DNA of 56,219 nucleotides from Puniceicoccales bacterium (GTDB lineage: Bacteria; Verrucomicrobiota; Verrucomicrobiia; Opitutales; JAIRLM01): assembly GCA_031268535.1 (NCBI GenBank), contig JAIRXB010000009.1, positions 1-56,219 on the forward strand. The letters are read 5' to 3'. The position numbers were made by a program, and so were the translations under genes. The notes under the pieces were generated by a model. It was not told the origin of the DNA, searched no databases, and saw only the letters and a program-made list of their open reading frames with translations. Of this stretch, positions 38,531-46,552 are shown one piece after another (within the stretch, counting starts at the first letter, position 1; the number at the start of each line of letters is the position of its first letter).

Positions 38531-38965
38531 GAGGGCGAGATGGCGGCTGACGCTATCCAGCACCCCGTTAACGAATTTCGCCGCTTCCGGGACACCAAAA
38601 AACTTAACTATTTCTAGAGCCTCGTTGATGGTAACCGACGGAGGAATGTCTTTTCTGTAGAGCAATTCGTAGACGGCCTCCCGCAGCACCGCTAGCGCCA
38701 CCTTGCCGACTCTGTCCAGCGACCAGTTGCGCAAAAATCTAGCCAGAAGGCCGTTTATTTCAAAGAGGTTCCGCACAGTCCCTTCGGCCACCTCTCTGGC
38801 GAAGGCGAGCTTCTCCTCTCTGTGGCCAAGAGCCTCAACGGCTCCGGCCCAGTGCTTGTCGAAGTCTGTCAACGGAAACGCTTCGTGGGCATAGATGAGC
38901 TGCACGGCAAATATGCGGCCGTCCCTGCGCCCAAAGGGGCGTTCGACGATGCCGGTTTCATCCAT
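38249..38965 (-). CDS. nusB: Transcription antitermination / rRNA processing factor NusB, with long tail
   Basis: NusB binds boxA with S10 in rRNA antitermination. Residues ~12-150 are a normal NusB fold: GRRDGRIFAVQLIYAHEA at the start, NWSLDRVGKVALAVLREAVYELL, and the signature PPSVTINEALEIVKFFGVPEAAKFVNGVLD. The domain would end near SRHLALLG at about 38525. The frame then continues for ~90 residues of acidic, glycine-rich, low-complexity sequence lying wholly antisense to the 3' end of the ABC permease. I think the original stop was lost. The ATG at 38965 is preferred; the frame is open to a TTG overlapping the murJ stop. Confidence 0.88.
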   Translation of the reverse strand: MDETGIVERPFGRRDGRIFAVQLIYAHEAFPLTDFDKHWAGAVEALGHREEKLAFAREVAEGTVRNLFEINGLLARFLRNWSLDRVGKVALAVLREAVYELLYRKDIPPSVTINEALEIVKFFGVPEAAKFVNGVLDSVSRHLALLGSVENGGGGAKETGANGEVKNDRSTVDRCGAPFAEERENVESQDEVAQRRSRLGSGEIVEEPRTEEIEQLRSGSDCGCPEGVGYCGADEERQ

Positions 38966-39000
38966 TCTTATGGCGAGGCAACGGCCGCCGCCATTGGCTG

Positions 39001-40560
39001 TCAACGGGAAAAAGGCCTGCCCGGAAGCTTAGCCATGGCCAACAGCAGGGACACCTCCTCGAATTTCAGCGCCCTCAAAACGGCGCAATAGGCGGCGGCA
39101 CCGGCCGGAATCGCCGCCAAAATCAGAAAAAGCGAACGGGTCTTTCCCGGCTGGAAAAACCCTGCAGCCGCTTGGCACGCAAGGATTACCGCCCACATGG
39201 TCATGGCGGCGGCGGCGATTTTTGGACCCCACGAAAGGACGCCGCAGCGCACTTCGTCTCCACATTTTCTTCCGAGAGCCGCCGCCAGCAAAACGCACTG
39301 CAGCAGCGCCGCAATGGCGTTTGCCGCCCCTATGCCCAAGGCGGAGAACGGTCCGGCGAGCGCAAGCGTCAATGCGACATTCGCCACCAGTGAGATGGCG
39401 GCAATTTTGAGCGGCGTGACCGTGTCGCATTTGCCGTGGAAAGCCCTCGTCCACAGGCCGGAAAGAGCAAAAAACGGAAGCGCCGCCGCCGAAACTCTAA
39501 GCACCGGCAGAACGCGAGTCAACTCCCCCATGCCGCAGTTACCCCAGTTGAAAAGAACATCCAAAATTGGCTCCCCCAGCACGCAGAGGCCGACGGCGGA
39601 TGGCACCGCCACCATTAGCAGCGAACGGACGGCGCGGCCATGGGCTTCTGCAAAACCCTGCCCGCTGCCGCCGGAAAGGGCCGGGAAAGCCACCGTTAAA
39701 ATCGGCGCAACGAATATGCCGAGCGGCAACTCCACAAGCCTACTAGACAGATATAGAACCGCCAGAGCGCCATCCTCTAGGCAGAAGGCCAAAATGCGCG
39801 ACAGGGCCCCGTTGATCTGCACAATGGCCGCTGCCGCCGTCGCCGGGAAAAAGAGCTTGGCGAACCTGTGGGTTAAATCGCTCTTGGCCAACGTTGGGCG
39901 AAAGCGCCAGCCACGTCGCGCGAGAAGCAGCGCCGGAAGCGCCAGCTGCAGAAATCCGCCCACAAGCACGCCGCAGCAGAGCAGCGTCGCAGCGTCGCGG
40001 CCCCCGGCCGGACTGACGGCAAACGCAACGGCGGCAAAAACCACCACAGAAGCGTTCAGCAGCAGTGCGCCAAGCGCCGGCAGCCCGAATAGCCCCAGCA
40101 CATTTAGAGCTCCGCAAAGCGCCGCCGAAAGGCACGCAAAGGCCAGGTAGGGGAAAAGCAGGACGGACAGGGCCGTGGCGCGCAACCAGCTCTCCGAAAG
40201 AAGTTTGTGGAAGCCGGCAAAGGCAACGGCAATGGCGGCGAATGCCGCCAGGAAAAAGAACATCATTCTCGCCAAAACTCCATTCAAAAACGCAAAAGCC
40301 TCTTCCCTGGAGCGACTTTTGTTTGCGGCGCCGAAGAGCGGCACCAGCGCCGCGCCGAGGGCCCCCTCCCCAAGTAGGCGTCTGAACAGGTTTGGTACCG
40401 TAAACGCAAAAAGAAACGCTCCGCTCCAGGGCGTCATGGCCAGTAGGGCAAAAACTGCGCTATCCCGCGCGAAACCGGCGATGCGCGAAAGAACATTGGC
40501 GAATGCCACGGATACGACGGACCTCTCTCTGGCCAAATCCTTTTCTCTGCGCACGCACAT
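39001..40560 (-). CDS. murJ: Lipid II flippase MurJ
   Basis: MurJ flips the peptidoglycan precursor lipid II across the inner membrane. The 519-residue product has about 14 helices and the MVF/MOP pattern: SVAFANVLSRIAGFARDSAVFALLA at the N terminus, AFTVPNLFRRLLGEGALGAALVPLF, LPLGIFVAPILTVAFPALS and LWTRAFHGKCDTVTPLKIAAISLV near the C terminus. The start ATG (MCVRREKDLARER) follows a clear AGAAGGAA ribosome site; the open frame goes 66 bp further up. It lies just upstream of nusB and just left of the candidate origin. Its leader has mutually exclusive hairpins. Confidence 0.93.
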   Translation of the reverse strand: MCVRREKDLARERSVVSVAFANVLSRIAGFARDSAVFALLAMTPWSGAFLFAFTVPNLFRRLLGEGALGAALVPLFGAANKSRSREEAFAFLNGVLARMMFFFLAAFAAIAVAFAGFHKLLSESWLRATALSVLLFPYLAFACLSAALCGALNVLGLFGLPALGALLLNASVVVFAAVAFAVSPAGGRDAATLLCCGVLVGGFLQLALPALLLARRGWRFRPTLAKSDLTHRFAKLFFPATAAAAIVQINGALSRILAFCLEDGALAVLYLSSRLVELPLGIFVAPILTVAFPALSGGSGQGFAEAHGRAVRSLLMVAVPSAVGLCVLGEPILDVLFNWGNCGMGELTRVLPVLRVSAAALPFFALSGLWTRAFHGKCDTVTPLKIAAISLVANVALTLALAGPFSALGIGAANAIAALLQCVLLAAALGRKCGDEVRCGVLSWGPKIAAAAMTMWAVILACQAAAGFFQPGKTRSLFLILAAIPAGAAAYCAVLRALKFEEVSLLLAMAKLPGRPFSR

Positions 40561-40573
40561 TTCCTTCTGCGTC

Positions 40574-40628
40574 TCCCCAAAAAAGCAATGGCTTTTTGCC
40601 ATTTTTGGGGTGCGGATGGTCCCCAAAA
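40574..40628 (-). promoter_or_regulatory. murJ leader with alternative hairpins
   Basis: Read on the minus strand, the leader has arm A TTTTGGGG (40628-40621), arm B CCCCAAAAA (40610-40602) and arm C TTTTTTGGGG (40583-40574). B can pair with A or with C, and a small hairpin TGGC-AAAAA-GCCA lies between B and C. Arm C ends 3 bp before the region leading to the ribosome site. This is the layout of a two-state switch, but what it would sense is unknown. Confidence 0.4.
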
Positions 40629-40924
40629 GGAGAAGAGCACCATTCCGTGGCGCGTCTATGTCGTTTTAGGAGAACGCTTTGCGCGATTTACGTCATCCAC
40701 AGCTCTCTTTCCCCGTTTCCTTTTTGCCGGCCGCCGCCGAAGCGGCCAGGTCCTTTCCTCAGTTTTTGGGAAAACGGTCATTTTTCCCTCAGCGGAGCTC
40801 TTTTTTTTCCGCTCAGTCGCTTTTTTTTTGCAGCCTCTTTTTTTGTCGCCGGCTCCCCTTGGACCTCTTTTGCCGTCCAACTTTTTTCGCCTCCGCCCAT
40901 TCGCCCGCAAAAAGTGGTCGTCCC

Positions 40925-41138
40925 GCATACGTTTGCTGCAGCCGCGCGAAGCGCTTTTTTATTTTTGAGTCCTCGAAAAAAAAAGAAAAATGCCGTTGTG
41001 AAGGCGAACTTTTCTCTCCAAAAAAATGTGCCAAAAAAGGACATGTCACCGAATTTTCCATTTTGTCGAAAAACCTCCCCCGAAGGGCGTTTTTTCAGGC
41101 GGAAAAAACTGAACAAAGTGGCCGCAGCAAACGTATGG
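40925..41138. repeat. Inverted repeat left of the origin candidate
   Basis: A 19-bp arm at 40925-40943 (gcatacgtttgctgcagcc) matches the reverse complement of 41120-41138 at 17 of 19 positions, with about 176 bp between. The region 40640-41150 is T-rich, has open frames in all directions with no conserved features, and holds no gene that I believe in. The right arm ends 15 bp before the first DnaA box. Confidence 0.5.
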
Positions 41139-41152
41139 AGGGCAGAAAAAAG

Positions 41153-41324
41153 TTATTCACCGAAAACTGTGAATAACCGGTGAATAACCGGTGAATAACT
41201 TTTTTGTTCACATTTTATTCCCAGAATTGTTCACATTTTTGTCGTCCCGCTTGGGGCGGCCCTGGCCGTAAGCCAGACTTGTTCACAGTATTCACAGTAC
41301 CTAATAATAATAATATATTATTAG
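41153..41324. other. oriC: Candidate replication origin (DnaA box cluster plus AT-rich trio tract)
   Basis: Eight 9-mers close to the DnaA box TTATNCACA lie within 144 bp. They are TTATTCACC (41153 +), TTATTCACA (41168-41176 -), TTATTCACC (41179-41187 - and 41190-41198 -), TTGTTCACA (41204, 41227, 41279 +) and GTATTCACA (41288 +). The three minus-strand boxes lie in an 11-bp periodic run. Directly after the last two boxes comes GTACC and then four TAA triplets continuing into TATATTATTAG, like a DnaA-trio unwinding element. The stretch is gene-free, with murJ-nusB leaving to the left and tRNA-Arg/tatD to the right. No dnaA or dnaN is in the window. The rest up to 41427 has no gene. Confidence 0.65.
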
Positions 41325-41427
41325 TTTCCCCAAAAAATTTTCCTCTCGATGCCCTTCGGCCGGAAGAGCGGTTTTCGAAAAAAAAGATCCGTTGACATTC
41401 ACTTTCGCCGCGGCTTCTCTGCCGCCA

Positions 41428-41502
41428 GCTTCCGTAGTTCAAAGGACAGAACTGCGGTTTCCTAAACCGCCGATCCCGGTTCGAGTCCGGGCGGAGGCGC
41501 CA
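41428..41502 (+). tRNA. tRNA-Arg (anticodon CCT)
   Basis: The acceptor GCTTCCG pairs with CGGAGGC (one T-G). The anticodon stem GCGGT/ACCGC closes the loop TTCCTAA with anticodon CCT, and the T arm is CCCGG-TTCGAGT-CCGGG. The discriminator is G and CCA is encoded. It lies 14 bp before tatD and may share its transcript. Confidence 0.95.
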
Positions 41503-41516
41503 GGTGAGAACTAGCG

Positions 41517-42332
41517 ATGGACAGCCACGCACACATCGACAAATTTCCCGAAAACGAACGGAATGCCGTCATCGAGCGGGCCTGGGCTGCCGGACTGAAG
41601 CGCATCGTTTCCGTGGCAACGTCCCTTGGCGACAGCGAAACGCTTGCCAGTTTGGCCAAAAAGAGCGACGGCAGGATTTTCTGCACCGTTGGCGTCCACC
41701 CAACCGAACTGGACAGCGGCGTGCCGGCGGCGAAAGAGCTGGAAGCGGCGGCGGATTCGGCCAAGCCGATCGCCATCGGCGAGACCGGCATAGATCTTTT
41801 TTTTGCGCCGGACGGCAGCGGCGCAGCGCGCACAATGGTCGAAAGGCAAAGGCGGGCATTTTTCCTGCAGTGCTGCGTTGCCAAGGAGATGTCACTTCCA
41901 GTCATAATCCATTGCAGGGAAAAGAAAAGGGGGGAGATGGAGGCGTGGAGCCTCACGCAAAAAGTGCTGGAAACTGCGAAATTTCCCGTGGAAAGGGCCC
42001 TCCTGCACTGCTTCGACTATGGCGTTGAGGAGCTTTTGCGCTGGCAGAAAGCCGGTGGGACGCTGTCGTTTTCCGGGCTCCTGACGCGCGTCGATCGCGG
42101 CGATCTGCGGGAAGCGGCTAAATTTGCCGAAGTGAACAAAGTTTTGCTGGAAACGGACTCGCCATTTCTTCTGCCGGAGCCGCTTAGGGGCGAAGGGAAA
42201 GAGACGCGCTGCGAGCCGGCGCACATGGTGCACACAGCCGACTGTCTGGCGAATGCGTTTGGCTACGAAAGGGAATCCGTTTTGGAGTTGAGCCTCAAAA
42301 ACGGAAACGCCTTTTTCGGGCTGTGGGGGTAG
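41517..42332 (+). CDS. tatD: TatD-family metal-dependent DNase
   Basis: This 271-residue TIM-barrel hydrolase is of the TatD/YcfH type, acting on DNA or tRNA 3' ends in the cytosol. All metal ligands are visible: DSHAHID at the very start, AIGETGID, VIIHCRE, LLHCFD and ETDSPFLLPEP. The length is standard. The ATG follows tRNA-Arg by 14 bp, and the stop overlaps the reading frame of lolC by up to 10 bp. It opens a plus-strand run that continues through rpoN. Confidence 0.92.
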   Translation: MDSHAHIDKFPENERNAVIERAWAAGLKRIVSVATSLGDSETLASLAKKSDGRIFCTVGVHPTELDSGVPAAKELEAAADSAKPIAIGETGIDLFFAPDGSGAARTMVERQRRAFFLQCCVAKEMSLPVIIHCREKKRGEMEAWSLTQKVLETAKFPVERALLHCFDYGVEELLRWQKAGGTLSFSGLLTRVDRGDLREAAKFAEVNKVLLETDSPFLLPEPLRGEGKETRCEPAHMVHTADCLANAFGYERESVLELSLKNGNAFFGLWG

Positions 42333-43519
42333 TCGTGCCGCTGCCATGGTTCGCCCACTATGCCTTCCGGCAGCTTTTTCCGGCCCACGGCCATAGGCGC
42401 TTTACGTTTGCTGCAGCGGCCGGAGTGGCAATCGGTGTTGCCGTTTTAATTGTTGTTTTGTCCGTCATGGATGGCTTCCAGTGGGAAATCCGCCGGCGTC
42501 TGCTGCAGCTCCACGGGGAAGTGGCGGTTCTTGGGGAGGGAAGTGCCTTCGCCGCCGTCGACGCCTGGAAGGAGCGGCTCGAAGCAATGGATCAAATTTT
42601 GGAGGCAAACCCGTTCTATGAGACGTTTGCGCTGGCCGAATTTGGCGGGAAATACGCTCTGCCGCTTGCTCTCGGACTCGACGGCGAGGCCTTCCCGGAA
42701 GGGTTTGCCGTGGTTGGGGCCGCTGTGGCGGAGCAACTTGGCACAAAGCCGGGCGACGAAATGCTGATCGCGGACCCACAAACGTTTCTGCGCAACGGGG
42801 AGGGGGAGGTGCAATTGCCTCTTCCGCTGAACGTTTTGGGATCAATGTCCGTTCGGAGTGGCGAAATGGATGGGAGGAGAATTTTGCTGTCGCGGGAGTC
42901 CCTCTCCAGGCTTTTCGGCGAGGAAAACTGCGCCAGCGGCTACGAAATTAAGCTGGCGAAAGGCGTAGAGGGGGAGAAGCTTGTGGAAAAATTAAACGGC
43001 GGGCTTTTGCCGCCTTTTCTGCGGGCGATGAGTTGGATCGACATGAACGGCGAACTCCTTTCCGTTCTCGCCATGGAAAGGGCGGCCATGTTCTTCTCCA
43101 TGGCCTGCATAGTTGTCGTGACCGCTTTTTCCATGGGGAGTTTTTTGGCGGCTCACGTCGCCCGCCTTTCCCGCGAAATTGGGGCCCTGAGGGCCATGGG
43201 ATGCTCCGGAATGGATATTGGCCTCACTTTTGTGCTGCAGAGCGTTTTAATAGGCTTTCTGGGCTCCTGCGGCGGCGTTGCCGCCGGATGGGCGCTGCTC
43301 CATTTTCGCGACGGAGTTCTCTCCTTTTTGGTTGGCGCCTTCGGCGGAGGAGAAAGATTACTTTCCTTCTACTCCATCAGCGGCTTGCCGGCGCTGTGGC
43401 GCTGGAGTGAAGTGGCGAAAGTTTGCTCCATGGCGGTGGCGGTTACGGCCGCAGCTGGGCTCGTTCCGGCGATTCGATCAATGGGCACGGAACCCTCCCT
43501 GGCGCTGCGCCATGAATGA
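42323..43519 (+). CDS. lolC: Lipoprotein-releasing ABC permease LolC/LolE
   Basis: This 398-residue inner-membrane subunit extracts lipoproteins for transport to the outer membrane. The N-terminal helix RRFTFAAAAGVAIGVAVLIVVLSVMDGFQ is diagnostic for LolC/E. A periplasmic domain follows (~residues 60-270) with VVGAAVAEQLGTKPGDEM. Three C-terminal FtsX-type helices end the protein, with REIGALRAMGCSGMDIGLTFVLQS between them. Starts possible are GTG at 42323 or 42335. The lolD ATG overlaps the end of this gene. A single permease gene suggests a LolF-like homodimer rather than a C/E pair. Confidence 0.9.
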   Translation: MGVVVPLPWFAHYAFRQLFPAHGHRRFTFAAAAGVAIGVAVLIVVLSVMDGFQWEIRRRLLQLHGEVAVLGEGSAFAAVDAWKERLEAMDQILEANPFYETFALAEFGGKYALPLALGLDGEAFPEGFAVVGAAVAEQLGTKPGDEMLIADPQTFLRNGEGEVQLPLPLNVLGSMSVRSGEMDGRRILLSRESLSRLFGEENCASGYEIKLAKGVEGEKLVEKLNGGLLPPFLRAMSWIDMNGELLSVLAMERAAMFFSMACIVVVTAFSMGSFLAAHVARLSREIGALRAMGCSGMDIGLTFVLQSVLIGFLGSCGGVAAGWALLHFRDGVLSFLVGAFGGGERLLSFYSISGLPALWRWSEVAKVCSMAVAVTAAAGLVPAIRSMGTEPSLALRHE

Positions 43520-44174
43520 TCAAACCGTTCGACTCGAAAGCGTTTCCGCATCTTACGGCGGCGGCGGCACAGCTGACCCCGTTTTTACGGATGTGTCTTT
43601 TTCCCTAAAACCCGGCGAGATGTGCCTCCTAAGGGGGCGCTCCGGCTGCGGCAAAACGACCTTTTTGCACGTTCTCGGCGGCCTGCTGCGGCCTTGCGCC
43701 GGAGAAGTGTACTGGCGCGGGGTTTCCGTTAGCGGACTGCGAAAATCGCTCAACGAGCTGCGCGGAAGGACGTTTTCCTTCATTTTCCAAAACCATTGCC
43801 TGCTGCCGGAGTTGACGGCCTTGGAGAACGTCATGGTGCCATGGCGCATCGTCGGCCGCGTGGGAACCGTTCGCGCCGCAAAGGCTAGGGCCATGGAACT
43901 TTTGGCGTCCGTTGCCCTGGAGGGGAAAGGCGATTCGGCGGTGCAGCGGCTGTCCGGCGGTGAGCGGCAGCGCGTCGCCGTTGCGCGGGCCCTCATGGAA
44001 AGCCAACCCTTCATCATTGCGGACGAGCCAACGGGAAGCCTTGACGAAGAGAGCGAAACCGCAGTGGTGGAGCTGCTTGTGAAAATCAACGGCGAGAGGG
44101 GAGCGGGCGTTTTGGTGGCCACGCACGGAACTGCCTTCGACCGCCACTGCCACAGGATTTTTAGGCTGCCCTAG
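43512..44174 (+). CDS. lolD: Lipoprotein-releasing ABC ATPase LolD
   Basis: This 220-residue ATPase partners the LolC-like permease. Walker A is GRSGCGKTTFL, Q loop SFIFQNHCLLPELTALENV, signature RLSGGERQRVAVARAL, Walker B FIIADEPTGSLDEES and H loop VLVATHGTAF. The ALENVMVPW segment is typical of the LolD/MacB class. The ATG overlaps the lolC stop by 8 bp, so the two are coupled. The gap 44175-44273 after it is A/T-rich with runs of A and T and no gene. Confidence 0.93.
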   Translation: MNDQTVRLESVSASYGGGGTADPVFTDVSFSLKPGEMCLLRGRSGCGKTTFLHVLGGLLRPCAGEVYWRGVSVSGLRKSLNELRGRTFSFIFQNHCLLPELTALENVMVPWRIVGRVGTVRAAKARAMELLASVALEGKGDSAVQRLSGGERQRVAVARALMESQPFIIADEPTGSLDEESETAVVELLVKINGERGAGVLVATHGTAFDRHCHRIFRLP

Positions 44175-44273
44175 CCGGAAACGGGAAGCGGCACGCCCAT
44201 CCACGCTAAAAAATTGGCTCCCCGGAGCGCAAAAAAAAGTTCCTTTTTCTGAAAAAAAAAGCTCTTTCGCGCC

Positions 44274-44726
44274 GTGGCGCGCTACCTTGCAATCGACTAT
44301 GGGCTTAGGCGGGTTGGGCTGGCCTGGGGCGACCTGGAAGTGGGCGTTGCGGTCCCTAGGAAGCCAATTGTTTGCGCACCAAGAGTTAGCATTTGGCGAT
44401 CACTCGAAGAGGTGGTGCTGGAAGGGGACGTTTGTGCGTTCGTGGTGGGACTGCCGCTGTCGGCCGACGGCGAGGACAGTACTTGGACAGTGGCGGTTCG
44501 CGCCTTTGCCGCCCGCCTGGGGAAGCACTTTTCCATGGAGGTGCATTTTTCGGACGAGTACTACACCTCCCAACAAATCGCCGAAGAACGGCTAAAGCTT
44601 TCACGGCGAAAGGAAAAGCCACACAGCCGGCGCCGGTCCGGAGAGGACGACTCGCGCACGGCCGTGCTCATTTTGCAGGATTTTTTCAATGACCGCTCGC
44701 AGCCGCTGGGCCGTTCGCTCATTTGA
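44274..44726 (+). CDS. ruvX: Putative pre-16S rRNA nuclease / Holliday junction resolvase
   Basis: This 150-residue YqgF/RuvX protein has an RNase H-like fold. The acidic start is YLAIDYGLRRVGLAWGD. It also has FVVGLPLSADGEDS, the middle acidic residue in FSDEYYTSQQIAEERL, and the closing DDSRTAVLILQDFF. It matures the 5' end of 16S rRNA in E. coli. The start is GTG within GCCGTGGCGCGC. It is followed 4 bp later by the exonuclease gene. Confidence 0.9.
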   Translation: MARYLAIDYGLRRVGLAWGDLEVGVAVPRKPIVCAPRVSIWRSLEEVVLEGDVCAFVVGLPLSADGEDSTWTVAVRAFAARLGKHFSMEVHFSDEYYTSQQIAEERLKLSRRKEKPHSRRRSGEDDSRTAVLILQDFFNDRSQPLGRSLI

Positions 44727-44729
44727 ATT

Positions 44730-45419
44730 ATGGCCCCATTGGGGCGTTGCAAAAGGCGCGGATGGCGGCACTGTGCAGCCATGGATCTGGGGTGCTGCCG
44801 GAGGACCTTTGCCATCGATTTTGAAGGTAATGGCCGCGACGGGATTTTAGAATTCGGCGCCATCTGTCTGGAGGATGGGCGAATGCGCATGGTTGGCCAA
44901 AGCTTTTTGCGCTGCCGCCGAGTGGATGACATTTTCCTCAGGAGGCGGAAAATTTCTTCGGTGCACGTGGAAGCGGCTCCATTCCCCGAGAAGTTTTTTA
45001 ATTTGTTTAAAGACATGCGCCGCAACGGCATACTCGCTGCGCACCACGCCCAAACGGAGGACGCGCTGCTGCGAAAGCTTTGGCCAACGCCTGGGTTTGT
45101 GCCCGATTGGGGCGGAGATCCGGCGGGAAACGCCATGGGGTGGGGGCCGTGGCTTGACAGCTGTGCGCTCGCCAAAAAATTTTGGCCCGGTTTGCCGGCC
45201 TACAGTCTAGATCGAGTTTTAGCTTTTCTTCGACTGGAAGAGAGGTGGCGCGCCTTGGGCGTGGCGCTATGCGGCGGCGGGCGGCACCGGCACCACTGCG
45301 CTCCCTACGACGCCATTGGCTGCGCCCTGATCGTGGATAGATGCCTCCGGGAGAGCGGAAAAGATTTACTTTGCCTGCTGCGGCGCACGGGCGCTGCGCC
45401 ACAGCTGAGCTTCTTCTAG
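44730..45419 (+). CDS. DnaQ-like 3'-5' exonuclease
   Basis: This 229-residue protein, or 212 from the second ATG at 44781, is of the DEDDh class. Exo I is AIDFEGNGRDGILEFG, Exo II AHHAQTEDALL and Exo III HHCAPYDAIGCALIVD. The exonuclease is free-standing, so it could proofread, repair or trim RNA. The residues before CRRTFAIDFEG are basic and not family-like, so the later ATG may be right. It sits between ruvX and rpoN, with the rpoN start 6 bp past its stop. Confidence 0.82.
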   Translation: MAPLGRCKRRGWRHCAAMDLGCCRRTFAIDFEGNGRDGILEFGAICLEDGRMRMVGQSFLRCRRVDDIFLRRRKISSVHVEAAPFPEKFFNLFKDMRRNGILAAHHAQTEDALLRKLWPTPGFVPDWGGDPAGNAMGWGPWLDSCALAKKFWPGLPAYSLDRVLAFLRLEERWRALGVALCGGGRHRHHCAPYDAIGCALIVDRCLRESGKDLLCLLRRTGAAPQLSFF

Positions 45420-45424
45420 TCGCC

Positions 45425-46549
45425 ATGGGACAGCAACTTCGACAGGGGCCGAGGCCCGCCAATCGCCTTTCGCTGCGCCTTCAGCTGCAGCTGCGCACGC
45501 TAGCCACGGCCCGTAGGAAATTGCCGCATTTTCTCGCCGACAGCGGTACCGGCATCTGTGGCGACCTCTCAGAAGTGGCGGCTCCGATGGGCGACAAACT
45601 TTTGCAAATTCTTGCTCTGGAATGTCATATGTCTCCTCGGCGCCGCCAAATTGCCGGCGAAATTGTGGGCAACGTTGGCCCTTTGGGCTACTTGGAGGTG
45701 GAGCCGGCGGAAATAGGAAGGAGGACATCGGCGCCGCTGGAGGAGGTGGAGGAGCTGCGCACGGCGCTAAAAAACTTCGAAGGGCGCGCCATTGGGGCCC
45801 TAAACTTTCGCGAATTTTTTCTTTTCCAATGCTCTCACCGGCGCAACTGCGAGGCCCTTAGGGTCGCCTCCGCCGCGCTGCGCGGCGAAGGGAGGCCCAC
45901 TGGACTCGTTTCCGTGCTGCGGCTGCTGCGGCGAAAGATGGCCGGACGTTGTTTTGCCGATCTGCTGGAGCGCTTTGCCGATGGTCGCCTGCGGATGCAT
46001 CCGCCAACGGACGGACTTGGGTGCGAATGCGCCATCGCCTTTGGGTCGCCCGATTTGGTCGCCATTCCCGGCGAAGACGGCAGTTTGGCGGTGCGCGCGT
46101 TTCCGGAACCGCCCGATGGAGGGTTTCCCGAAACCCCAATGGGGGAAGCCCTTAGGAGGCGGTGGGACTCGCTGTTGCGCCTTGGAAAATTTCTCCTGGA
46201 GGAGCAGCGACAATTTTTTTCGCTGGGTCCCGCCGCCGCAGTGCCGGTGGAGCAGCGCCGTGCCGCCGCCTCGCTGGCGGTTAGCGGGCCCACCATGTCC
46301 AGGGCGATCCGCGACAAAACGGTGCGCACCCGGTGGGGACTTTTCCCTCTGGAAAAATTTTTCTGCCGCGGCACCCAGTCGCCGCTGGCAATGGAGTGGT
46401 TTTTCGGCGAAATATTTCGCGGAAATCCCGCTGCGCTGCTCTGGAGCGATGAGAAAATTGCAGCTGAGCTATGGGGCCGCTTCGATGTCAAAATTGCCCG
46501 CCGCACCGCCTGCCAGTGGAGGAGGAAGTTTTTTGCCGGCAAGGGGTAG
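45425..46549 (+). CDS. rpoN: RNA polymerase sigma-54 factor
   Basis: This 374-residue sigma-54 recognises -24/-12 promoters and waits for an enhancer-binding ATPase. The N-terminal activator region is short and rich in Q and L (LSLRLQLQLRTLA). The core-binding part includes EVAAPMGDKLLQILALECHM and EEVEELRTALKNFE. A helix-turn-helix region follows (AAASLAVSGPTMSRAIRDKT), and the C-terminal RpoN box reads IARRTACQWRRKFF, a drifted form of ARRTVAKYRE. It is about 100 residues shorter than usual, and no activator gene is in the window. The ATG after the exonuclease stop is chosen; the frame is open 84 bp upstream. Confidence 0.87.
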   Translation: MGQQLRQGPRPANRLSLRLQLQLRTLATARRKLPHFLADSGTGICGDLSEVAAPMGDKLLQILALECHMSPRRRQIAGEIVGNVGPLGYLEVEPAEIGRRTSAPLEEVEELRTALKNFEGRAIGALNFREFFLFQCSHRRNCEALRVASAALRGEGRPTGLVSVLRLLRRKMAGRCFADLLERFADGRLRMHPPTDGLGCECAIAFGSPDLVAIPGEDGSLAVRAFPEPPDGGFPETPMGEALRRRWDSLLRLGKFLLEEQRQFFSLGPAAAVPVEQRRAAASLAVSGPTMSRAIRDKTVRTRWGLFPLEKFFCRGTQSPLAMEWFFGEIFRGNPAALLWSDEKIAAELWGRFDVKIARRTACQWRRKFFAGKG

Positions 46550-46552
46550 GTC

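Noticed and set aside
40503-41183. Long open frames on both strands in the T-rich region right of murJ
   Set aside because: Frames are open in several directions because of composition (runs of T and A, few stops), with poly-K, poly-F and poly-R peptides, no start signals and no family features. The region is better explained as origin-linked non-coding DNA.
35000-46000. GC-skew change at 41 kb by eye
   Set aside because: Hand counts in a few 60-base samples agreed with gene strand as much as with position (plus-strand genes at 36-37 kb are also G-rich), so they do not support the origin independently.
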